Position numbers and translations under genes: made by a program. Below the pieces are notes generated by a model. That model did no database searches, was not told the origin of the DNA, and worked only from the letters and a program-made list of their open reading frames with translations. Shown one piece after another: positions 36,146-44,544 of a stretch of 64,000 bases of DNA. The stretch lies in contig CALJAK010000001.1 of NCBI GenBank assembly GCA_938027595.1, positions 1 through 64,000 on the forward strand. Direction: 5' to 3'. The stretch comes from an uncultured Thermoproteales archaeon. Its GTDB lineage: Archaea > Thermoproteota > Thermoprotei > Thermoproteales > Thermoproteaceae. How positions within the stretch are numbered: position 1 is the stretch's first letter; each line of letters begins with the position of its first letter.

Positions 36146-37672
36146 TTACCACCCTCCCGAAGACTCTCGTCGAGCTATTTCTAAATATGAACTCCACCCA
36201 CCGATGTACCACGGCCTCTCGAAAGTTATCTTCACCACCCCCCTGTCGCCCACCATGAGCTCCCCCCTATCTATATCGCTGATGTACGCACTCGCCCGTA
36301 TGGCTTTGTAGTGAAACACTCCCGAAAAGCCCGGCTTGATCACAGTGGGGTGCCGCAATACCAACACTTCAGCAACAACACTCTCAACTGCGCCGAGGGG
36401 CTTCTTGGAGAGCGCCATGCCCTTCTCCACGGCGTTCACGTCTAGAGCTACAGTGACGAAACTGCCGGCTTTAGCCAAACCCACTGGAGTCCTATTCAAA
36501 TGTATAGACTTAACCACAGTCTGTACCCACTTCCCATCGCCGTAGGGACCGACCCAAACTCGCTCACCCACTCTAACCACTCCCCTCTCCACGAGGCCCC
36601 CAACTACCAAACCCACCCCCCTAACTAGATATATGTCCGATATGTACATGAGGAAATCGCTCGAGAACTCCCACCTCCTCCTACGCGGCAGTAGAGAGAG
36701 AAACTTCTGCAGTAACTCCAACCCGAAGCCAGTGACGCTGGAGGTTAGAAAAACCGGTGCCACCCGACCAGCCGAGACCGCTCTGGCGGCCAAAACCACG
36801 TCCCCCACGTCTCTCACCACGTAGGGGATTTTACTCACGCCAGGCGTCTTCAGCAGCTTCAACACCTCGTCTAGAGTCCTCTGGAGCACCTCCTGAGGCG
36901 CAATGTCTACTCTAGTCACTACCACAAACACCGGCACGCCCATAGCTACAGCAATGCCCAAATGCTCCTTCGTCATTTTCTGCACGCCGGAGTTCGCAGC
37001 CACCACCAACATTACGTAGTCCGGCTGAGAGCTGAAGAAACCCCGCAGAGCAGTACGTAGATACCGCTCGTGACCCCCCACGTCCACAAGCAGAACCAAT
37101 TTGTCGGAGTGTCTATACACCTCAGCCTCGTCAAGTGGATCCACAAGTCTGTGGTTCACCACCACGTCGCCCTGGAACCCCAAAAGCCGCAGAGACACAG
37201 CCGACGTGCGGCCCGTCAGAACTTCATGTCTATACCTAGAGGCGAAAGACCTGGCAGACCCCCTACCGTCGTCTAGCTTGCCGGTAGACAAGACCCCCAC
37301 CAACGTGGATTTGCCCGCGTCTACGTTGCCGAGCGCCACGATTGTGACAGTCGGCGGGGGTTCCTCCCTCGGCGTGAGTCTCGTCAAAACCTCAGCCACC
37401 CTCCCCCTGATGCCCTCGGAAATCCGCAAGATGTGGAGAGACGCCCCCGCTCTCTTCGCCACCTCCGCCAACACCCCCAGCGCTCTGGACAACTCGCCGT
37501 CGGGGAGCCCCACGGGACGTCCGTCGTCTGACACGCCGATTAGGTAAATCGCCTCGCCCCCACCCTCCTGCAACCGGCGCTTGAGTTGACCAGCGAGGCG
37601 ATCTACATCTTGACCATTGAGAGTGAGTTTGTACTCAACATTCCCATCTTCAGACTCTGGAGAAAAATTCAC
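36146..37672 (-). CDS. GTPBP1-like translational GTPase
   Basis: About 508 residues. An N-terminal region of about 105 residues (VEYKLTLNGQDVDRLAGQLKRRL) precedes the G domain: G1 VALGNVDAGKSTLVGVL near 112-128, G3 VDVGGHERYLRTALRGF, G4 VVTRVDI, then EF-Tu-like beta-barrel domains 2 and 3. This is the layout of archaeal/eukaryotic GTPBP1/2-like proteins, which are implicated in ribosome rescue and mRNA decay. It abuts the Cas4-like gene with no spacer. Confidence 0.88.
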   Translation of the reverse strand: MNFSPESEDGNVEYKLTLNGQDVDRLAGQLKRRLQEGGGEAIYLIGVSDDGRPVGLPDGELSRALGVLAEVAKRAGASLHILRISEGIRGRVAEVLTRLTPREEPPPTVTIVALGNVDAGKSTLVGVLSTGKLDDGRGSARSFASRYRHEVLTGRTSAVSLRLLGFQGDVVVNHRLVDPLDEAEVYRHSDKLVLLVDVGGHERYLRTALRGFFSSQPDYVMLVVAANSGVQKMTKEHLGIAVAMGVPVFVVVTRVDIAPQEVLQRTLDEVLKLLKTPGVSKIPYVVRDVGDVVLAARAVSAGRVAPVFLTSSVTGFGLELLQKFLSLLPRRRRWEFSSDFLMYISDIYLVRGVGLVVGGLVERGVVRVGERVWVGPYGDGKWVQTVVKSIHLNRTPVGLAKAGSFVTVALDVNAVEKGMALSKKPLGAVESVVAEVLVLRHPTVIKPGFSGVFHYKAIRASAYISDIDRGELMVGDRGVVKITFERPWYIGGWSSYLEIARRESSGGW

Positions 37673-37699
37673 GATTGAAAAAAACTCTCTTTAATAAAA

Positions 37700-39853
37700 C
37701 TAAAACGGAAGCAGCCCAGCGGGGTATATGCCCAAACTCACGTTGGCGAGTATAATGGCGTAGGCAAACACCACCGATAGGGTGTTCAACACTTTTATCA
37801 ACGGGTTCAACGACGGGCCGGAGGTGTCTTTAAACGGATCGCCCACCGTGTCGCCGATAACTGCAGCTTTGTGCATATCAGTCTTCTTGAGGCCCTGCAG
37901 CTCTATGTACTTCTTGGCATTGTCCCAAGCGCCACCCGCGTTAGCCATCAACAACGCTCTAGGCACACCGGAGACAATGGCGCCTAAGATGAGGCCAGCT
38001 AAGCCATTCCACCCGAGGAATATGCCCACCAACAGAGGCACAACTATGGCAGCTAAACCCGGCACTAGAAACTCGCCGAGAGCTCTCTTGGTGGCTATGT
38101 CTACAACTCTAGCGTAGTCGGGTTGTTCTTTCCACTCGAGAATGCCGGGTTTCTCCCTGAACTGTCTCCTGATTTCCTCTACGATCTCCATGGCGGTTCT
38201 CCCCACTGCTTGTAGAGTTCTGCTAGTGAAGAAGTAGACTATGAGCACCCCGATGAAGGTGCCTATTAGAACACTGGGGTTGATAATCGTGAGGTTAGAC
38301 ATACTCACCTGGATAACTCTAAGCATCTCTTCTCCAAGAATTGTAGCCGCCGAGTAGACAATTTCGAAAATCAAAGCTATGAACAACACTAACGCCGCTA
38401 TGGCGGCGCTGGCGATGGCGTAGCCCTTAGTAGTGGCTTTAGTAGTGTTGCCAACTGAGTCTAAAACGTCGGTGATGTCCCTAACGCTGTCCGGGAGGCC
38501 GGCCATTTCCACAACGCCATTGGCGTTGTCGCTCACGGGTCCGTAGGAGTCTGCAGTTATGATAATGCCGGCGATTATCAAAAGACCCACCGAAGCCATA
38601 GCCGTGCCGAAAATGCCAGCGAGGTATTTGGAAAATTCGCCGAACCCAGTCACCGGTACGAAGTAATATCCAAGTAGGAAAGATATCCCCAAAACGGCTA
38701 GGATGGTAGCCACCACGGGAATTGCGCTAGTGAGACCTATGCCATAGCCAGTGATTATGACAGTGGCTGGGCTTATCTTCGCTTGTTCTGCAATTCTCCT
38801 CACCGGCGCGTAGCTGTAGGAAGTGAAGTAGTCAGTAATTTTGACAATAAACGGCGCAACCCAAGCCCCCAGCGATGTGGCTAAAGCCAGAGCCAGAGCT
38901 TGCCCCATGTCTAACCCAATTAAGAACACACTTCCGAAGAAGAACAGAGTGGTTATGGCGATAGTGAAATATATGGCTTTGTTAATAGCCGACAGTGGTT
39001 GTTTCGTCTTTGTATCCAGTAGGAGAGTCCCTGCGAAAGTAGCCACTAGAGCTAAAGTGGCGAAGAGTATGATCAAATCTACAAACGCCACTGGCAAGTG
39101 CAGGATAGCCGCCAGAAACAACGCAGCAGTCACCGTCACTATGTAAGACTCGTAGACGTCTGCAGCCATTCCAGCCACGTCCCCCACGTTGTCGCCCACG
39201 TTGTCGGCAATGACGCCGGGGTTTCTCGGGTCGTCTTCAGGAATGCCGGCTTCTATCTTCCCCACCAAATCTGCGCCGAGGTCAGCCGCTTTTGTGTATA
39301 TACCACCACCAACTCTCATGAACAACGTGACGAGAGAAGCGCCAAACCCCAACGCCACAAGCGGTACGGCCCACTCTGTAGTCAGAGAGCTAAGTATTAC
39401 GTAGAAACCGGCGATTAGGAGAAGCGCGATGCTAGCTAGCGACACTCCCATCACAGCGCCGGCGCGCCAGGAGATCAACAACGCTTTACCCATGCCAGCT
39501 GTAGCGGCGGCTTGAGCCACTCTAGAGGCAGACCTAGTCGTCACGTACATGCCGAGATAGCCAGCCAACATGCTACCCAAGGCGCCTACTAAAAACGCCA
39601 GAGCTGTAAGCCCCACCGTGCCGCGGGGCATGTCTATAAATGCAAAGATCGCCACTGCCAACACGACGAGGAGGATCGCCAAAGTCTTATACTGCCTGAA
39701 TAGATATGCCCTAGCGCCGGTGGCAATCGCTTGAGATATAAACCGCATTTTCTCAGTGCCGGGGTCTTGTCTCAAAACCCACTTAGCCAACCATATGGAG
39801 TACGCAATACCCAACAAACCCACAATTATTCCTGCGATTGGTATGGCGTACAT
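37700..39853 (-). CDS. hppA: K+-independent H+-translocating membrane pyrophosphatase
   Basis: Pumps protons using pyrophosphate hydrolysis. About 717 residues and about 16 membrane helices. Active-site acidic motifs: GGGIYTKAADLGADLVGKIE and NPGVIADNVGDNVGDVAGM; the second set is DTVGDPFKDTSGPSLNPLIK. The segment GNTTKATTKGYAIASAA has Lys after GNTT, the marker of the K+-independent class (Ala in the K+-dependent class). Full length. Divergent from the A-ATPase subunit I gene, with a palindrome between them. Confidence 0.95.
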   Translation of the reverse strand: MYAIPIAGIIVGLLGIAYSIWLAKWVLRQDPGTEKMRFISQAIATGARAYLFRQYKTLAILLVVLAVAIFAFIDMPRGTVGLTALAFLVGALGSMLAGYLGMYVTTRSASRVAQAAATAGMGKALLISWRAGAVMGVSLASIALLLIAGFYVILSSLTTEWAVPLVALGFGASLVTLFMRVGGGIYTKAADLGADLVGKIEAGIPEDDPRNPGVIADNVGDNVGDVAGMAADVYESYIVTVTAALFLAAILHLPVAFVDLIILFATLALVATFAGTLLLDTKTKQPLSAINKAIYFTIAITTLFFFGSVFLIGLDMGQALALALATSLGAWVAPFIVKITDYFTSYSYAPVRRIAEQAKISPATVIITGYGIGLTSAIPVVATILAVLGISFLLGYYFVPVTGFGEFSKYLAGIFGTAMASVGLLIIAGIIITADSYGPVSDNANGVVEMAGLPDSVRDITDVLDSVGNTTKATTKGYAIASAAIAALVLFIALIFEIVYSAATILGEEMLRVIQVSMSNLTIINPSVLIGTFIGVLIVYFFTSRTLQAVGRTAMEIVEEIRRQFREKPGILEWKEQPDYARVVDIATKRALGEFLVPGLAAIVVPLLVGIFLGWNGLAGLILGAIVSGVPRALLMANAGGAWDNAKKYIELQGLKKTDMHKAAVIGDTVGDPFKDTSGPSLNPLIKVLNTLSVVFAYAIILANVSLGIYPAGLLPF

Positions 39854-39906
39854 GCATGGCTAGCTTCACTACGTTTTAAGTTTTATTCATATTGAGAAAT
39901 GCCAAA

Positions 39907-39918
39907 GTGTACGTACAC
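39907..39918. promoter_or_regulatory. Palindrome between hppA and A-ATPase subunit I
   Basis: GTGTACGTACAC is a perfect 12-bp palindrome, followed at once by AATACGTATACTTTAAA, which contains the TACGTA core again and the TATA-like CTTTAAATA for the plus-strand gene. It lies in the 96-bp spacer between two membrane energy genes and could bind a shared regulator. Confidence 0.45.
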
Positions 39919-39949
39919 AATACGTATACTTTAAATAACTCGACAAGAC

Positions 39950-42262
39950 ATGTATATGCCTCTCGAACGCATTGTTGAGTTTAAAGTGGGGGCCCCCGTA
40001 GAACTACTGCCAGAGTTGATATACTTCGTGGGGAAGACTGGCGCCGCCATGTTTGAAAATAGACACGAAAAACTACCGAAACCCAGAGACCCCCCACTCT
40101 TACAGATGGCGAAGAAGTTAGACGACCTCCTGAACCAAATCGCGCCGTATGTACAACCGCAGATGGTGAAACTACCGCACACGTCGCTAGAGAGGCAGAT
40201 GGAGGAAGCCATAGAGAAACTGGAGGCGATATATAGAGAGGTGTCTTACTACACTCGCCAACTAGACGAGCTGAGGGTTAGGTTAACCACGGCGAGAGAC
40301 GTGGCTAACGTCAAGGCTAGCTTCATCCCCAAGACCGAAACGTTGGAGGTTTACGTAGCGGTCCCCGGCCGGGCTCAGAGAGAGGCGCTGGAGCTGGCAA
40401 AGTCTCTAAACGCCATAGTTGTACAACAAGACAACGCCCTGCTTATAGCGATAGAGCGACAACGCGCCACACACCTCGTCAACGCGTTGGAGAAAATGGG
40501 CGCCAGAGTCTACACCTACAGAGAAGCGGTTGAAACAGAACCTCCCCACGTCATAGAGGAGAAAATCAGAAACGTCGAGAGAGAACTCCAAGCCACACTC
40601 TCCAAGCACTTAGACACCGTGAATTATGCATACACTTTGAAAAACGCCATGTCGACAATCGTCGAGGTGTTTAACAAATCTGCCACCGACGAGGGGACGG
40701 AGACCGGCAGACTATTCTACTCTTTCGAGAGAGAGTTGGAAAAATTAGGTCAACAAATGGCGAACCTCCAGAAAATCAAGACAGTCCTAGAGGGGCTGGC
40801 GGAGAGGGGGAGCGTGAAACTGCCGCAGGGTTTCAAATTCGTGGTGGATCCAGAAACGCCGATAACTTCGCCGCACGTAATTGAAAAGATAAACGGCGTC
40901 ACTGTGGCTTTGGTAAGGGGAGAGGCGAGGGGGTTGGAGGTGCCTCAGGAGTATCTAGCGGACATAGAGAGGGGAGTGAGACTCGTGGAGGAGGCCATAA
41001 AGACCACATACAGCACGATACAACGACTCAGGAGAGATTACGAGAATTTGGAGAAAGCCTACTCGGAGTATTCGCTATATGGAGACCGAAAGTGGGAGGA
41101 GCACAGAGACGTCGCCAGCGTGATGTTCTACGTGCTAGAGAGAGACGTGTCCAAGGTAGACAACGCACTCGTAGAGTTTGTGCGACACAACACGAGAAAA
41201 ATCGACATAGTCAAGAGAGTTAGGTATAAATACTTCGACAGAGTGCCACCCGAGCGGAGACCCACCCTGGAGAGATACCCCACGCCCATTAGACAATTCA
41301 CAAACGTGACGTACATGTACGGAGTGCCCAACCCCAACGAGATAACGCCAGTGCCACTAGTGGCGTTGATATTTCCCCTATTCTTCGGCTGGATGTACGG
41401 CGATTTGGGACACGGATTTTTACTATTCCTACTGGGGCTCCTCCTCACCAAGAAGCTATACGGCGGTAAGTACAGAGATTGGGGCATAGTGTGGACAGTG
41501 ACTGGCCTAGCCTCGATGTTATTCGGCCTCTTTGTGTACCAAGAGGCCTTCGGCCTCCACTTGAAGGAACTGGGGCTGAAGATGCCCACGCCGCCAGTCC
41601 TACACCTCTTCGGCTACGAGCGGCTAGTGGAGGTGGAGGGAGTCATAGCTTCCATAAGAGCAGCTTTCCTACTGGGGTTCCTCTTGATGTTAATGGCGTT
41701 CTTCGCCAAGTTTGTAAACGTGTGGCTCAAGGGCGAGAGAGACATGGCCATAGGGCTAGTGCTACCGCAAGCGTTTCTCTTCCTATCTCTCTCCATGATA
41801 TTCCTCTCACTCCTCAAAGAGGGGTTAGATTTACACTTCCTCAGTCCCATACTCAACCAACCCTGGCCGTTGATCGCGGCGCTGTCGATCGCTTGGAGCG
41901 TAGCTGGCCTCATGGCCATAAAAGCTAGGTACAGACACCACGAGGAAAAACCCCCAGCCGGCGAGGAGTTCATACTGGGCGTGGTGGAGACCTCCATAGC
42001 GGCCTTCGCCAACATACCCAGCTTCGCGCGGTTGGTAATCCTGATATTGATACACGGCGTGTTGACCAAATTGATAAACAGCGCATCCGCCTCAATCGGC
42101 ATGCCGCTGGGGCTAGTGCCGGCTGTGTTGGGTCACGCCCTAATCGCGGCAGCCGAGGCATTCTTCTCGCTAGTGCAAACACTCCGTCTCACTTTCTACG
42201 AAGTCCTCTCCAAATTCTACGAGGGACGCGGCCGCCTCTTCACGCCAGTGACGCTGCCATAA
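39950..42262 (+). CDS. atpI: A-type ATP synthase subunit I (a subunit)
   Basis: Stator/proton-channel subunit of the archaeal A-type ATP synthase. About 770 residues. The N-terminal half (residues 1-430) is cytoplasmic with long helices (RQMEEAIEKLEAIYREVSYY and others) forming the peripheral hinge. The C-terminal half has about seven membrane helices, beginning with LVALIFPLFFGWMYGDLGHGF; channel arginine region near ALIAAAEAFFSLVQTLRLTFYE. The other atp genes are not in the window. TAATG overlap with the next gene. Confidence 0.94.
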   Translation: MYMPLERIVEFKVGAPVELLPELIYFVGKTGAAMFENRHEKLPKPRDPPLLQMAKKLDDLLNQIAPYVQPQMVKLPHTSLERQMEEAIEKLEAIYREVSYYTRQLDELRVRLTTARDVANVKASFIPKTETLEVYVAVPGRAQREALELAKSLNAIVVQQDNALLIAIERQRATHLVNALEKMGARVYTYREAVETEPPHVIEEKIRNVERELQATLSKHLDTVNYAYTLKNAMSTIVEVFNKSATDEGTETGRLFYSFERELEKLGQQMANLQKIKTVLEGLAERGSVKLPQGFKFVVDPETPITSPHVIEKINGVTVALVRGEARGLEVPQEYLADIERGVRLVEEAIKTTYSTIQRLRRDYENLEKAYSEYSLYGDRKWEEHRDVASVMFYVLERDVSKVDNALVEFVRHNTRKIDIVKRVRYKYFDRVPPERRPTLERYPTPIRQFTNVTYMYGVPNPNEITPVPLVALIFPLFFGWMYGDLGHGFLLFLLGLLLTKKLYGGKYRDWGIVWTVTGLASMLFGLFVYQEAFGLHLKELGLKMPTPPVLHLFGYERLVEVEGVIASIRAAFLLGFLLMLMAFFAKFVNVWLKGERDMAIGLVLPQAFLFLSLSMIFLSLLKEGLDLHFLSPILNQPWPLIAALSIAWSVAGLMAIKARYRHHEEKPPAGEEFILGVVETSIAAFANIPSFARLVILILIHGVLTKLINSASASIGMPLGLVPAVLGHALIAAAEAFFSLVQTLRLTFYEVLSKFYEGRGRLFTPVTLP

Positions 42263-42936
42263 TGGAGATAATCGCCGAGATAACCCCCACCCCCCACAGA
42301 GACCTCTTCCTAAAGAGACTGCAGCTCTTGAGACCACTAGTGGAGAGAGTAGACATCCCAGAATCCCCCGGGGGCAAACCCACCGCCCACTCGCTGGCGG
42401 CCGGCGCGTTGGCGAAACAAACCGGACTAGAGCCCATAGTACACATCAGACTAGTGGACCTCAACAAGACGGCGCTCAAGTCACTACTCGGCGGCGCCAA
42501 ACTGCTAGACGTCAAACACGTAGTGTTGCTCCAGGGCGACCCCCCAGCCGAGGGAAAGCCAGTGAACCAAATCACCACAGAAGAGGCGGTGGCAGAAGCC
42601 AAGAAAATGGGCCTCACAGCCGGCGCATTGCTAAGCCTCAAGAGAGAATACAGACAGAGACTACAGATAGGCGCAGACTTCTACCTAGCGCTACACTTCA
42701 CACACCCAAACCAACTGAAAGACCTACCACCGTCAGTCTACCCCTACCTCCTAGTCAAGACAGAGAAAAACGGGCGGTTGATAGACAGACTAAGACAAGA
42801 GGCAGTCACCCCACAAGAGGCGCTACAGCTAGCGAAGCAACTAACCGAAGTGACCCCCGCCGTCGTTCTCACAGTCCCAGGAGATTTCGACACGCTACAC
42901 AAACTAGCGAGAGAACTCAAAAAACTCCACAGTTGA
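42262..42936 (+). CDS. Methylenetetrahydrofolate reductase-like protein, short form
   Basis: About 224 residues. The start IAEITPTPHRDLFLKRLQLLRPLVERVDIPESPGGKP, GLEPIVHIRLVDLNKTALKSLLGGAKLLDVKHVVLLQGDPP and FYLALHFTHP match the N-terminal two-thirds of the MTHFR barrel; the E-x-T/E motif (AEIT) and GDPP loop are present. Usual length is about 290, so the barrel's last part is missing or shortened. Substrate may be a modified pterin. Start overlaps the atpI stop (TAATG). The 3' end overlaps the Rpp29-like frame by 20 bp, convergent. Confidence 0.75.
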   Translation: MEIIAEITPTPHRDLFLKRLQLLRPLVERVDIPESPGGKPTAHSLAAGALAKQTGLEPIVHIRLVDLNKTALKSLLGGAKLLDVKHVVLLQGDPPAEGKPVNQITTEEAVAEAKKMGLTAGALLSLKREYRQRLQIGADFYLALHFTHPNQLKDLPPSVYPYLLVKTEKNGRLIDRLRQEAVTPQEALQLAKQLTEVTPAVVLTVPGDFDTLHKLARELKKLHS

Positions 42937-43171
42937 AAAGCCTCCTATCTCTATACCCCACAAGCCACCTCCCCCACACCAAAACCCCCACATCCCACAG
43001 AAAAAAGCGACACACAGCCTTAGGCACAGACACCACCCCCACCCCACTCAACAAGAGAAAAGTACCAAACGTCTCCCCCACCACCACCCCCCTAACTCTA
43101 TAACTACAGCCATACGTAGATACCTCCCTACCCAAGAGGTCTAGACACCTAGCGCCCCCCCTCCGCCTCAC
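42917..43171 (-). CDS. rnp1: Candidate RNase P protein subunit Rpp29 (very short)
   Basis: About 84 residues from a GTG at 43171 that overlaps the L29 end by 23 bp. The frame has the aRpp29 Sm-like barrel pattern: LLGREV, then RVRGVVVGETFGTFLLL (G-x-V-V-x-E-T-x-x-T-hydrophobic), VPKAVCRFF (V-P-K-x-x-x-x-F), VLVWGRWLVGYRDRRLF (V-x-G-x-x-L-V-G-x-R-x-x-R). In archaea Rpp29 typically sits directly after L29, as here. It is shorter than the usual 95-130 residues. No other member of the pair could explain these motifs. If right, it matters because Thermoproteaceae RNase P is described as minimal. Confidence 0.65.
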   Translation of the reverse strand: MRRRGGARCLDLLGREVSTYGCSYRVRGVVVGETFGTFLLLSGVGVVSVPKAVCRFFLWDVGVLVWGRWLVGYRDRRLFNCGVF

Positions 43172-43355
43172 GCTCGATAGTCAAAATCCTAGCAATAGCC
43201 CGCCTCACCTCCCTAACCCTACCAGACTTCTCCACAAACCCCCTAGCCCTCTGACTCTCCAACTTCAAAAGCTCAGCCCTAAGTTGATTCAACAAATCAA
43301 GCCTCTCCTCCCGAGACATCTCCCGCAAAGCCCTCAACTTCCTCCCCTCAGACAT
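43149..43355 (-). CDS. rpl29: Ribosomal protein uL29
   Basis: About 68 residues from the ATG at 43355 (MSEGRKLRALREMSREERLD). Coiled helical 50S protein: ELLKLESQRARGFVEKSGRVREVRRAIARILTI is the L29 signature with R-x-I-A-R-I-L-T. The frame remains open upstream to 43469, but those residues are hydrophobic and unrelated to L29. Followed by the Rpp29-like gene. S3, which usually precedes it, is at 62.6 kb. Confidence 0.93.
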   Translation of the reverse strand: MSEGRKLRALREMSREERLDLLNQLRAELLKLESQRARGFVEKSGRVREVRRAIARILTIEREAEGGR

Positions 43356-43401
43356 AGCCACAAACACAAACAGATATATAAACATACACACCACACACCC
43401 C

Positions 43402-43450
43402 ATGATGAGGGGTATCAAAAACGAGAGATGACGCCCTCGCGACGAACTGA
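43402..43450 (+). ncRNA. C/D-box sRNA candidate F (weaker)
   Basis: 49 nt with a consensus C box ATGATGA 43402-43408 and D box CTGA 43447-43450; a C'-like GAGATGA at 43425-43431; 12-nt D' guide GGGGTATCAAAA then ACGA. The D-side guide would be 15 nt rather than 12, so the geometry is less regular than in the other candidates. It lies antisense to the L29 promoter and directly before the 5S promoter. Confidence 0.35.
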
Positions 43451-43481
43451 AAAATTTAAAAACACACAAATCATAACAAAC

Positions 43482-43610
43482 GCCCCCAACCCGGCCACAG
43501 GCGCCGGAGACACGCCCGGACTCATCAGAACCCGGAAGCTAAGGCCGGCGCCGCGCACGGAAGTACTGGGCTCCGAGAGGGCCCGGGAACCCGGCGTGCT
43601 GGGAGGGGGC
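43482..43610 (+). rRNA. rrf: 5S ribosomal RNA
   Basis: About 129 nt. GCCCCC at the 5' end pairs with GGGGGC at the 3' end (helix I). The hallmark loop segment CCCGGACTCATCAGAACCCGG continuing into AAGCTAAG is at about 43516-43544, and helix IV/V sequences with TACTGGG and GAGAGG follow. TATA-like AATTTAAAAAC at about 43453-43463 is at the right distance. Lone 5S genes apart from 16S-23S are the rule in crenarchaea. Ends are approximate by a few bases. Confidence 0.9.
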
Positions 43611-43612
43611 TC

Positions 43613-43651
43613 CCGACAATCACTCAACCCGACAATTCCCAAACCGACAAT
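43613..43651 (+). repeat. Three CCGACAAT repeats behind 5S rRNA
   Basis: CCGACAAT occurs at 43613-43620, 43629-43636 and 43644-43651, spaced 15-16 bp; a related GTCAATAAA pair follows at about 43667 and 43692. The spacing is close to one and a half helical turns. Could be a processing or termination region of the 5S transcript, or simple degeneration. Confidence 0.5.
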
Positions 43652-43706
43652 ACCCAAAACCGCTTCGTCAATAAAAATAATTTAATAATTTGTCAATAAA
43701 GAATAA

Positions 43707-44285
43707 TTACTTTCGGAATAAATTCGCTATGTAATCCGCCGCGAGCTCCGCGTGTTCAAACGGCCTACTTTCCACTTTGTTTCTAAAGTCCAAGATGTGG
43801 ACGGTGCTTTCGCTCACAGCCGCCGCGGCAAACGCGAAGTACCTATTCGCTTGTTGATGCTGCTCAATGTCTTCTTCACTCTCAATCTCCCTAAACCTAG
43901 TGGGGTCCTTCCTCCTCCTCTCTAAAATCACTTTGGGGTTGTACTCAATCAACAATATGATATCTGGCTTTAGCCTAGACACAATCCTAGCCGGCAGACC
44001 TGGGTAGAAACCACCGCCGATTTTTATAGAAGCGTGAGTATCCACAATGACATCGCCCGGAATAGAAGCAATACGCTCTGCAGCTTCTTCTTGAATTTTC
44101 CTGTACTCATCAATGGGGATTTTCTTCCTCATCTCATCTCTATTCTCAATGCCGAACTTCTCCTTAGCAATTTCAAACATAAAATCGCCAAAATTCACTA
44201 TCTTCACGTCTTTAACTCTCTCCCTAACATAATTCATAATCGTAGTCTTGCCACTGCCAGCCAACGCCACAACCACAACTCTCAT
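43707..44285 (-). CDS. adkA: Adenylate kinase, archaeal type
   Basis: About 192 residues from the ATG at 44285, with TATA-like GTTTATATT about 26 bp upstream; an open extension to 44396 lies before this promoter and is excluded. P-loop VVVALAGSGKTTIMN at residues 4-17; VNFGDFMFEIAKE; DEMRKKIPIDEYRKIQEEAAERIA; VIVDTHASIKIGGGFYPGLP; ERRRKDPTRFREIESEEDIEQHQQANRYFAFAAA. This is the archaeal trimeric adenylate kinase pattern, unrelated in detail to bacterial Adk. Confidence 0.93.
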   Translation of the reverse strand: MRVVVVALAGSGKTTIMNYVRERVKDVKIVNFGDFMFEIAKEKFGIENRDEMRKKIPIDEYRKIQEEAAERIASIPGDVIVDTHASIKIGGGFYPGLPARIVSRLKPDIILLIEYNPKVILERRRKDPTRFREIESEEDIEQHQQANRYFAFAAAAVSESTVHILDFRNKVESRPFEHAELAADYIANLFRK

Positions 44286-44409
44286 AACCGCCGCAAGCAG
44301 ATTAAATATAAACTTTATTCCCAAAAACAACCAACGCCACAAAAAACGCCGACACAACCCCACCAATTTCGACACGTAAAAACAACCCACCAACACAGAA
44401 CCCCAACGT

Positions 44410-44540
44410 CTAACCCACCCGAGGAAACGCCCCGGTTTCGTTTTCGCGAACTTTCAGGCTTGTTTCCACGTGCCGCGAGCGGTGGCACCGAAAGCGTCTC
44501 TCGGCAAGAGTCTCGAGGGAGGATGGGGGTGTAGTCGCGT
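44410..44540. other. GC-rich, hairpin-forming gap between adkA and a membrane protein gene
   Basis: The 259-bp gap 44286-44544 has no credible gene. Its right half is richer in G+C than the surroundings and holds several good hairpins: GTGCCGC/GTGGCAC around a GAGCG loop (about 44481-44499), GAAAC/GTTTC (44423-44439) and CTCTCG/CGAGGG (about 44509-44530). It may encode a structured RNA on either strand, but I recognise no family. Confidence 0.3.
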
Positions 44541-44544
44541 AGAG

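Noticed and set aside
43356-43469. N-terminal extension of L29
   Set aside because: The extra residues are hydrophobic, not part of L29, and run through the intergenic promoter region.
44390-44440. GAGGAAA and ACAGAA motifs resembling RNase P RNA conserved regions
   Set aside because: The two motifs occur in the wrong order and their flanks do not pair as helix P4; the bulged-U context of the first motif is also missing.
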